A stretch of DNA of 5,383 bases, from positions 1 to 5,383 of the forward strand of contig SKWV01000342.1 of assembly GCA_007128755.1 (NCBI GenBank). The letters run 5' to 3'. The notes under the pieces were generated by a model. That model was not told the origin of the DNA. It was given only the letters and a program-made list of their open reading frames with translations, and made no database searches. A program made the translations under genes and the position numbers. Source of the DNA: Trueperaceae bacterium. GTDB lineage: Bacteria; Deinococcota; Deinococci; Deinococcales; Trueperaceae. Below are positions 1 to 5,383 of the stretch, piece after piece; position 1 is the stretch's first letter; each line of letters begins with the position of its first letter.

Positions 1-936
1 CGTCGTGTCGTCGACCCAGCGACCGAAGGCCTCGGTCACCCGCGGCAGGGTCTCGAGCAGGAAGGGGCGCTCGTCGGGCCGCTTGGCCAAGAAGGCGAGG
101 TTGTCGAGGTGGGCCATGGCCGTGAACGCCCGCTCGTGCTCGAGGAACTCCTGCGGGAGCGGCCTCACCGAGGCGTACCCGGCGAGGAACGCCGCGCGCT
201 GCGAGGCCTCGACCTCCAGGGCGATGGCGATGTCGAGCGCGTGGAAGCCGAAGGCGCAGCGGCCGAAGTCGATGACGCAGAGCCGGTCGTCGTGCACGAG
301 GTAGTTGCCGGCGTGGAAGTCGCCGTGGATCATCCCGTATCCCGCGGGGGTGCGCGGCAGCTCCCGGAGCATGGCCTCGAGCATGCGGGTGCCGGTCGCG
401 AGCGCCTGCACCTGCATGGGGGTCAGGTCGTCACCGCAGGCCGCGAGGAGCGTCGCGAGGCGTCGCCTCACGTGGGCCGCGTCGTGAACGGGCCGCACGA
501 ACCCGGGGGGCGGGTCGAAGCGCGAGGCGTGCATGCGCGCCATCACCCGCCCGGCTTGCTCGAGGTGCCGGTCGGCGAGGGCGCCCGAGGGCGCCTCGCC
601 CTCGATCCACTCCATGAGCGTGCAGGCGAGCGCGCGCTCGCTCGGGGCCTGGGGGCGGGTCACGCTCTCGCCGTGGCGGTTGGTCACGGGGCGTGGCAGG
701 TCGAGGTCGGTCTCGGCGGCGAGATGCGCGACCCAGCGGTGCTCCGAGGCGATCGCCGCGACGTCGTGCCGCTGCGGATCGTACAGCCGGAGCACGAACC
801 GCTCGCCCGCGCCGGCATCGACCTCGTAGTTGATCGTGTCGAGGCCGCCCAGTCGCTCGAGGCGGGCGGAGGTCAGACCGTAGGCCGCGAGCGCCGAGCG
901 TGCGACGTCGTCCAGGGTGGGGTCGTCGGAGACCAT
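1..936 (-). CDS. Phosphotransferase (APH/RdoA-like kinase fold), 3' end cut by window
   Basis: The frame stays open for 312 codons from an ATG at 936 to the left edge, so the C-terminus is missing. Family proteins are usually about 330-350 residues, so probably only a short tail is lost. The fold is the aminoglycoside phosphotransferase / RdoA (SrkA, COG2334-like) kinase fold. The N-lobe has NYEV (36-39) and FVLRLYD (47-53), with Arg50 where many kinases have the ATP-binding Lys; Arg is common in this branch. The hinge reads LMEWIEGE (107-114). The catalytic loop HGDFHAGN (204-211) holds Asp206 and Asn211. The metal-binding IDFG (222-225) is followed by Asp235. The substrate cannot be read from sequence: a small alcohol or amine metabolite, or protein Ser/Thr, are all possible. 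It starts 26 bases after the fabI stop, so it is probably co-transcribed with fabI. GTG at 939 is directly adjacent and in frame. Neither start has a clear Shine-Dalgarno sequence, so the start is uncertain by one codon. Confidence 0.85.
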   Translation of the reverse strand, partial: MVSDDPTLDDVARSALAAYGLTSARLERLGGLDTINYEVDAGAGERFVLRLYDPQRHDVAAIASEHRWVAHLAAETDLDLPRPVTNRHGESVTRPQAPSERALACTLMEWIEGEAPSGALADRHLEQAGRVMARMHASRFDPPPGFVRPVHDAAHVRRRLATLLAACGDDLTPMQVQALATGTRMLEAMLRELPRTPAGYGMIHGDFHAGNYLVHDDRLCVIDFGRCAFGFHALDIAIALEVEASQRAAFLAGYASVRPLPQEFLEHERAFTAMAHLDNLAFLAKRPDERPFLLETLPRVTEAFGRWVDDTT

Positions 937-962
937 CACGGGAGGCAAGCGCGACCGCCCGC

Positions 963-1760
963 CTAGAGGTCGTACCCTTCCGGCACGAACATGCCGATGG
1001 CGTGGAAGCCGGCGTCGACGTAGAGGGTCGCGCCGGTGACGCCGCTGCCGAGCTGCTCGCAGAGCAGCGCCATGCCCATGCCGCCGACCTCGGAACCCTC
1101 GATGTTGCGCTTCATCATGGAGGAGCGCCCGGCTTCGGTGAACATGTCGCCGAACTTGGCGATCGACCGCGCCGCCACGGTGCGCACGGGGCCGGCCGAG
1201 AGCGCGTTCACTCGGATGTTGGAGGGGCCTAGGTTGTACGCGAGGTAGCGCACCGACGACTCGAGCGCGGCCTTGGCGACGCCCATCATGTTGTAGTTCG
1301 GCACGACCCGCTCACCCGCGAGGTAGGAGAGCGTGAGGATGCTGCCGCCGTCCGGCATGAGCACCGCCGCGCGCCGCGCGACGGCGACCAGCGAGTACGC
1401 CGAGACGTCCATCGCGACCCGCCAATCCTCGCGACTGACCTCGATGAACGGGCGCTCGAACGTGACGCGCGGCGCGAAGGCGAGGGCGTGCACCACGAAG
1501 TCGAGCTTGCCGTAGTCGCGCGCCAGCGTCGCGAACAGCGCGTCGAGCGCGTCGTCGTCCGTCACGTCGCACTCGAGCAGCGCCGCGTCCTGACCGGCGG
1601 TCAGCTCCTCGAGCGCGGGGAGGAGGCGCTCACCTTGGTAGCTGTAGGCGAGCCGCGTGCCCGCCTGGGCCAACGGCTGGGCGATGGCCCAGGCGAGGGA
1701 GCGCGCGTTGGCCACCCCCATGACGAGGCCCGTCTTGCCACTCAGGTCGATGTTGTACAT
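963..1760 (-). CDS. fabI: Enoyl-[acyl-carrier-protein] reductase (NADH), FabI type
   Basis: This cytosolic enzyme reduces trans-2-enoyl-ACP to acyl-ACP, the last step of each fatty acid elongation cycle (FAS II). The 265-residue length matches FabI (about 260). It begins with the short-chain dehydrogenase Rossmann element that replaces the usual glycine-rich TGxxxGxG: GLVMGVANARSLAWAIA (11-27), typical of FabI. CDV (64-66) contacts the adenine region. The catalytic signature is Tyr146 in LSYLAGERVVPNYNMMGVAK, then Tyr156 and Lys163, giving the Y-x6-K spacing with the same numbering as E. coli FabI. Substrate-loop residues follow (SAGPVRTVAARSI), and it ends in the usual DAGFHAIGM region. The strand equivalent to the E. 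coli HSIGF triclosan contact reads HALAF (91-95), with Ala at the Gly93-equivalent position; Ala is also seen in natural sensitive FabI proteins, so no resistance is claimed. The ATG start is supported by GGAGGA seven bases upstream. It lies 55 bases after the regulator gene and 26 bases before the kinase gene. Confidence 0.96.
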   Translation of the reverse strand: MYNIDLSGKTGLVMGVANARSLAWAIAQPLAQAGTRLAYSYQGERLLPALEELTAGQDAALLECDVTDDDALDALFATLARDYGKLDFVVHALAFAPRVTFERPFIEVSREDWRVAMDVSAYSLVAVARRAAVLMPDGGSILTLSYLAGERVVPNYNMMGVAKAALESSVRYLAYNLGPSNIRVNALSAGPVRTVAARSIAKFGDMFTEAGRSSMMKRNIEGSEVGGMGMALLCEQLGSGVTGATLYVDAGFHAIGMFVPEGYDL

Positions 1761-1767
1761 GTGTCGG

Positions 1768-1773
1768 TCCTCC
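1768..1773 (-). promoter_or_regulatory. Shine-Dalgarno site of fabI
   Basis: On the minus strand this reads GGAGGA, with a 7-base spacer to the fabI ATG at 1760. It is a near-perfect anti-16S match and fixes the fabI start. It is noteworthy because the neighbouring regulator, phosphodiesterase and phosphatidyltransferase genes have no such site. Confidence 0.85.
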
Positions 1774-1815
1774 GGTGCCGTCCGTAGACGGAACGATGTC
1801 GTGCGGCGTAGCGAT

Positions 1816-2865
<1,050 letters not shown>

Positions 2866-2873
2866 CGTCGCGC

Positions 2874-2879
2874 AGTCTA
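2874..2879 (-). promoter_or_regulatory. Putative -10 box (TAGACT) of the response regulator gene
   Basis: The minus strand reads TAGACT, fitting TANNNT, 8 bases before the regulator ATG. No Shine-Dalgarno sequence lies between, so transcription would start at or within about two bases of the start codon. No good TTGACA-like -35 is seen 16-18 bases further upstream. The identical hexamer precedes the phosphodiesterase gene. The call rests on sequence match and position only. Confidence 0.5.
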
Positions 2880-2925
2880 CCCCGAGCGGGGGGACCGGCT
2901 GCGCGGGGTGCGGCGGACGGTGTCG

Positions 2926-3111
2926 CTAGCCCGGCGTCTTCTCGTAGCGCACCAGCGCCGAGAACTCCACGGAGTGCTCGAGCGCGCAGGTCTGGAACGC
3001 GACGTCGACGATGACCTCGTCGCGGTCCATCTGGTCGATGAACTCCTCCAGGCGCTCCTCGAACCGCTCGATCGAGTTGGATGAGATGACCTTGAACTTG
3101 GGCGTGATCAC
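2926..3111 (-). CDS. Small Cse60-like protein, 61 residues
   Basis: A GTG start at 3111 gives a 61-residue acidic protein: a short strand (KFKVIS, 5-10), an amphipathic helix (SIERFEERLEEFIDQM, 13-28), then two strands (EVIVDVAFQTCAL and SVEFSALVRYEK). The motif 'I.DV.FQ....... FSALV.YE' and the strand-helix-strand-strand layout resemble, from memory, the Spore_Cse60 family of small proteins known from Bacillus sporulation, which also occurs in non-sporulating bacteria. The function is unknown. The start is fixed by GGGAGG six bases upstream and by the GTGA overlap with the phosphodiesterase stop codon, which indicates translational coupling in one operon. The same reading frame stays open upstream as far as 3861, but that part is an Arg/Pro/Ala-rich shadow of the phosphodiesterase gene, so a 311-residue call here would be wrong. 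The existence of the gene is more certain than its family name. There is one cysteine (Cys42), and no signal peptide or membrane segment. Confidence 0.75.
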   Translation of the reverse strand: MITPKFKVISSNSIERFEERLEEFIDQMDRDEVIVDVAFQTCALEHSVEFSALVRYEKTPG

Positions 3112-3911
3112 GCTGAGCCTCCCTGGATGGTCTGCCGCAGCAGCTCGGGGTCGTCGCCGATGATGCCGTCGACGCCGAGCGCCTCCAAGCGCCGGATCTC
3201 GTCGGCGTCGTTGACCGTCCAGGCGTTGAGCCCCAGCCGCCGGGCCTTCGCGCGCGCGACCATGGCGGCGTCGACCACGGCGTGCTCCGGGTGCAGCGCG
3301 TCGACGTGCAGCCAGGGCGCGGGCCACGGCGTGCGCAGGAACCAAGGCACGCGCGGTCGGTCCATCCAGAGGTAGGCGGTGCGGATGTGCGGCGCGGCGA
3401 TGCGGAAGCGCGCCAGGGCGAGCGGGTCGAAGGAGGAGACGAGCACGCGGTCCTCGATGGCGCTGCCGCGCAGCGCCGCCGCCACCGCGCCCGGCAGCGC
3501 GTGGGCGCGGCCGCGGGCGGTCTTGAGCTCCACGTTGAGCAGCGTGCCGGGGGTGTCGCGCATGAGCGCGATCAGCTCGTCGAGGCGCGCCAGCGTCGGC
3601 AGCACGGCGGCGAGCTCGCGCTCGGTCGCGGCGATGACCCGGACGCCCTCGACCTCGTCGTCGTGCACCAGCACCAGGGCGCCGTCGCGCGTGCGCTGGA
3701 CGTCGGTCTCGATGCCGTCGAGCCCGGCGTCCAGCGCACGCCGGAAGGCCGCCATCGAGTTCTCGGCGAGCGGGCCGCGGACGCCGCGGTGCCCCAGCGC
3801 CAGGGGGGCCTCGCGCGTGACGCCCGGCAGGTCGCGCCCGCGCCAGAGCGGGCCGCGCCACAGGGCGAGGAGCGCGCCGACGAGCACGATCCAGAGCAGG
3901 ACAGGCGTCAT
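3108..3911 (-). CDS. Glycerophosphodiester phosphodiesterase, N-terminally membrane-anchored
   Basis: This enzyme hydrolyses glycerophosphodiesters (deacylated phospholipid headgroups) to glycerol 3-phosphate and an alcohol, through a metal-dependent GDPD TIM barrel. It has 267 residues; the catalytic domain spans about 37-262. Signature residues seen are HRG (41-43) with EN (50-51), GIETDVQ (66-72) with metal ligands Glu68 and Asp70, catalytic His83 in VHDD, NVELK (126-130) with Glu128 and Lys130, SSFDP (159-163), NAWTVND (229-235) and DGIIGDDP (248-255). Residues 4-18 form a hydrophobic segment followed by Arg-rich RGPLWRGR, so the protein is probably anchored. By charge rule the barrel would lie on the cytosolic side, but a signal-anchor reading is also possible. 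The ATG at 3911 has no Shine-Dalgarno sequence and follows TAGACT by 6 bases, suggesting a leaderless message. The stop overlaps the start of the Cse60-like gene by 4 bases. It is divergent from the phosphatidyltransferase gene, with 87 bases between them. Confidence 0.94.
   Translation of the reverse strand: MTPVLLWIVLVGALLALWRGPLWRGRDLPGVTREAPLALGHRGVRGPLAENSMAAFRRALDAGLDGIETDVQRTRDGALVLVHDDEVEGVRVIAATERELAAVLPTLARLDELIALMRDTPGTLLNVELKTARGRAHALPGAVAAALRGSAIEDRVLVSSFDPLALARFRIAAPHIRTAYLWMDRPRVPWFLRTPWPAPWLHVDALHPEHAVVDAAMVARAKARRLGLNAWTVNDADEIRRLEALGVDGIIGDDPELLRQTIQGGSA
3118..3123 (-). promoter_or_regulatory. Shine-Dalgarno site of the Cse60-like gene
   Basis: The minus strand reads GGGAGG with a 6-base spacer to the GTG at 3111, inside the last codons of the phosphodiesterase gene. 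It decides the GTG start and argues that the small frame is genuinely translated. Confidence 0.7.
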
Positions 3912-3917
3912 GACGCG

Positions 3918-3923
3918 AGTCTA
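3918..3923 (-). promoter_or_regulatory. Putative -10 box (TAGACT) of the phosphodiesterase operon
   Basis: The minus strand reads TAGACT, 6 bases before the ATG at 3911, the spacing expected when transcription begins on the A of the start codon. No purine-rich ribosome site is present. At the usual 17-base distance the upstream hexamer is TTCGTC, a poor -35 match. It would serve both the phosphodiesterase and the coupled Cse60-like gene. Confidence 0.5.
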
Positions 3924-3983
3924 GCCCAGAGACGGCGGGCGACGAAGGCGAGCCGAGCCCCCAATCATCGGGCGACGCTCTGC

Positions 3984-3989
3984 TAGCCT
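3984..3989 (+). promoter_or_regulatory. Putative -10 box (TAGCCT) of the phosphatidyltransferase gene
   Basis: TAGCCT fits TANNNT and shares the CTAG(A/C)CT core with the divergent box at 3918-3923. It ends 9 bases before the GTG at 3999, so any leader would be only about 2-4 bases long. Its TAG is also the in-frame stop that limits the upstream extent of the coding frame. No convincing -35 is seen. Confidence 0.42.
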
Positions 3990-3998
3990 GAGACCATC

Positions 3999-4871
3999 GT
4001 GAGGACCACTCCTACCTTCGGTACCGAACTCGACGTCGCCGCCGCGCGCAAGTCGCGGCCCCGCGCCGAGGTGCTGATGCGCGTCGTGCAGCCGATCGCG
4101 AGCCTGATGATCCGCGTGCTGGCGCCGCTGCGCGTCGATCCTCAGGCGATCGTGCTGACGCACGGCGCGGTCGGCGTGGCGGCCGCGTTCCTGATCGTGC
4201 TCGGTGGGCCGGGGGCATGGCTGGGTGCGGCCGCGCTGCTCCAGCTCCGCACGCTCCTCGACAACGTCGATGGCGGCCTGGCGCGCGCCACCGGACGCGT
4301 CACGCGCATGGGCCGCTACCTCGACAGCGTGCTCGACATGGTCGTGAACGCGCTGCTGTTCGCGGCCTTGGCCGTGCATGCGCCGGGGCCGTGGGCGTGG
4401 CCGCTGGCGGCGCTGGCGTTCGTCGTGCTCATGCTGGTGCTGTCGCTCGACTACAACCTCGAGCGCCGCTACAAGGAGCTTCGCGGCCTCGGCGGGAGCG
4501 GCGGCGACGACGACCCCATCGGCGCCCCGCAGGCGCTCTACGCCCTGGTGAAGCGGGCGTACGACGTCGTGCTCGCCCCCCAGGACGCGCTGGTGGCGCG
4601 GACCGACGACGCGCTCTTCGCCCGCGCCCGGCGCCGCTGCGCCGAGCGGGTCGAGCCCGACCTCGAGCACCGCCTCGCCTGGTCCGACCTCTTCTCGACC
4701 GCCACGCTCGTGAACCTCGGCCTGTCGACGCAGATGCTCGCGCTCGGCGTCTGCCTCGCGGTGGGGGCGCCGTTCGCCTACGTCTGGATCGTGCTGGCGC
4801 AGGCCCTCTTCGTGGTGGTCGTGCAGGCACTGCGCATCGCCCGCTTCGCCCGGTACTGTCGCGAAGCATGA
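3999..4871 (+). CDS. CDP-alcohol phosphatidyltransferase family integral membrane protein
   Basis: Members of this family transfer a phosphatidyl or similar group from a CDP-activated donor to an alcohol, such as glycerol 3-phosphate, serine or inositol phosphate, in the cytoplasmic membrane. The defining motif D-x2-DG-x2-AR-x8-G-x3-D-x3-D is complete: Asp88, Asp91, Gly92, Ala95, Arg96, Gly105, Asp109, Asp113. Hydrophobic segments lie at about 51-70, 73-87, 110-128, 132-151, 237-258 and 261-281, which is six helices as expected. Unusually, a charged insert of about 77 residues (152-228) with a Gly/Asp stretch (GGSGGDDD, 165-172) separates helices four and five. With 290 residues it is longer than PgsA-like enzymes (about 180-200). 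The acceptor cannot be assigned. GTG at 3999 is the first possible start after an in-frame TAG at 3984; the next ATG is codon 27 and would leave the helices intact. The gene ends in a 4-base overlap with the Nudix gene. Confidence 0.93.
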   Translation: MRTTPTFGTELDVAAARKSRPRAEVLMRVVQPIASLMIRVLAPLRVDPQAIVLTHGAVGVAAAFLIVLGGPGAWLGAAALLQLRTLLDNVDGGLARATGRVTRMGRYLDSVLDMVVNALLFAALAVHAPGPWAWPLAALAFVVLMLVLSLDYNLERRYKELRGLGGSGGDDDPIGAPQALYALVKRAYDVVLAPQDALVARTDDALFARARRRCAERVEPDLEHRLAWSDLFSTATLVNLGLSTQMLALGVCLAVGAPFAYVWIVLAQALFVVVVQALRIARFARYCREA

Positions 4872-5383
4872 GCCGCTCCCCCGCCCCCGCCACCAGAGCG
4901 CCCGACGGCGCGGCCCCGCAGCCGGGTCGGCGCTATCCCCTGCCCACCGTCGGCGCGCTGATCGTCTCGCCGCTCGGCCGCCTGCTCCTGATCCGCACCC
5001 ACAAGTGGGGCGACCGCTGGGGCGTGCCCGGAGGCAAGGTCGATTGGGGCGAGTCGCTGCTCGAGGCGGTGCATCGCGAGGTGCTCGAGGAGACGGGCCT
5101 GACGCTCGAGGAGGTGCGCTGGGGCCCGGTCCAGGAGGCGGTCCTGCACCCGGAGTTCCACCGGCCGGCGCACTTCGTCCTGATCAACGTGGTCGCGCGC
5201 TCGCACGGCGAGGACGTCACGCTCAACGACGAGGCGCAGGCGTACGCCTGGTGCACGCCGGACGAGGCCGAGGCGCTCGACCTGAACGAGCCGACCAGGC
5301 GGCTGCTCGCGCACTACCGGGAGCACGGCCTGGCCACGCCGCCGCTCACGCCGCCGCCCATGCGCGGCGCCGCCCGGGATGGC
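4868..5383 (+). CDS. Nudix hydrolase, 3' end cut by window
   Basis: The frame is open for 172 codons from the ATG at 4868 to the right edge with no stop. Nudix enzymes hydrolyse nucleoside diphosphates linked to another group, using Mg2+ or Mn2+. The Nudix box G-x5-E-x7-R-E-U-x-E-E-x-G-U is perfect at residues 56-78: Gly56, Glu62, Arg70, Glu71, Glu74, Glu75, Gly77, Leu78. It is preceded by the strand LLLIRTHKWGDRWGVPGG. A Pro/Ala-rich disordered stretch of about 25 residues comes before the domain. Another Pro-rich tail (PPLTPPPMRG) follows its end near residue 151, so the protein is longer than a minimal Nudix domain. The substrate is not predictable. The start overlaps the phosphatidyltransferase stop as ATGA, so the two are probably translated together. 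There is no clear Shine-Dalgarno sequence; an in-frame later start would remove only the disordered leader. Confidence 0.92.
   Translation, partial: MSRSPAPATRAPDGAAPQPGRRYPLPTVGALIVSPLGRLLLIRTHKWGDRWGVPGGKVDWGESLLEAVHREVLEETGLTLEEVRWGPVQEAVLHPEFHRPAHFVLINVVARSHGEDVTLNDEAQAYAWCTPDEAEALDLNEPTRRLLAHYREHGLATPPLTPPPMRGAARDG

Noticed and set aside
109..966. Long plus-strand open frame (285 codons) opposite the kinase gene
   Set aside because: Its product is rich in Arg, Gly, Val, His and Glu with no recognisable motif, while the opposite strand encodes a complete kinase fold. Long antisense frames are expected in GC-rich codon use.
1236..1250. Triclosan resistance suggested by Ala in place of the E. 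coli Gly93-equivalent in FabI (HALAF)
   Set aside because: Ala at this position occurs naturally in sensitive FabI enzymes, so sequence alone does not support resistance. The coordinates given are approximate.
1778..1791. CCGTC-CGTA-GACGG inverted repeat before fabI, as an operator or attenuator
   Set aside because: A 5-base stem is common by chance in GC-rich DNA, and no second copy is seen elsewhere in the window. Kept only as a note because it lies between the regulator and fabI.
2880..2891. CCCC-GAGC-GGGG hairpin between the Cse60-like gene and the regulator gene as a terminator
   Set aside because: Only a 4-base stem and no T-run follows on the minus strand, so it does not meet the form of an intrinsic terminator.
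2926..3861. 311-codon minus-strand frame as one protein
   Set aside because: Everything upstream of 3111 is a low-complexity Arg/Pro/Ala shadow of the phosphodiesterase gene. The true gene is the last 61 codons, supported by a Shine-Dalgarno site.
3921..4670. 249-codon minus-strand frame opposite the phosphatidyltransferase
   Set aside because: It is Arg/His/Gln-rich with no motif and would also cover the divergent promoter region. The plus strand carries the complete CDP-alcohol transferase motif.
4854..4859. TACTGT as a fourth TANNNT box, 8 bases before the Nudix start
   Set aside because: It is inside the phosphatidyltransferase coding region (Tyr-Cys codons), and the 4-base gene overlap already explains expression by coupling. 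It may be chance.

Overview
This is a GC-rich, densely packed bacterial window with seven protein-coding genes, two of them cut by the window edges, and no RNA gene, mobile element, CRISPR array or long repeat that I can see. The organism is not named by any single gene. Three things fit Deinococcota (a Trueperaceae-like lineage would be my first guess): GC-rich codon use, a FabI-type enoyl-ACP reductase, and TANNNT -10 boxes placed 6-9 bases before starts that lack a Shine-Dalgarno sequence. Actinobacterial or Chloroflexota relatives remain possible.

Left arm, minus strand, in transcription order from the centre outward: a membrane-anchored glycerophosphodiester phosphodiesterase (3911 to 3108); a 61-residue Cse60-like small protein (3111 to 2926) that overlaps it by 4 bases; a response regulator with receiver, winged-helix and BTAD domains (2865 to 1816) that has its own apparent promoter; the enoyl-ACP reductase fabI (1760 to 963) with a good ribosome binding site; and an aminoglycoside-phosphotransferase/RdoA-like kinase (936 to beyond the left edge).

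Right arm, plus strand: a CDP-alcohol phosphatidyltransferase (3999 to 4871), then a Nudix hydrolase (4868 to beyond the right edge) overlapping it by 4 bases. The two arms diverge from an 87-base intergenic stretch (3912-3998) that carries one -10-like box for each direction.

Three genes concern membrane lipids: FabI completes fatty acid elongation, the CDP-alcohol phosphatidyltransferase builds phospholipid headgroups, and the phosphodiesterase degrades deacylated phospholipid headgroups. The regulator sits among them, but nothing in the sequence proves that it controls them. I found no convincing new multi-gene system. The best leads are the leaderless-type starts, the small Cse60-like gene hidden in a longer spurious reading frame, the receiver-BTAD regulator, and the long cytosolic insert in the phosphatidyltransferase.
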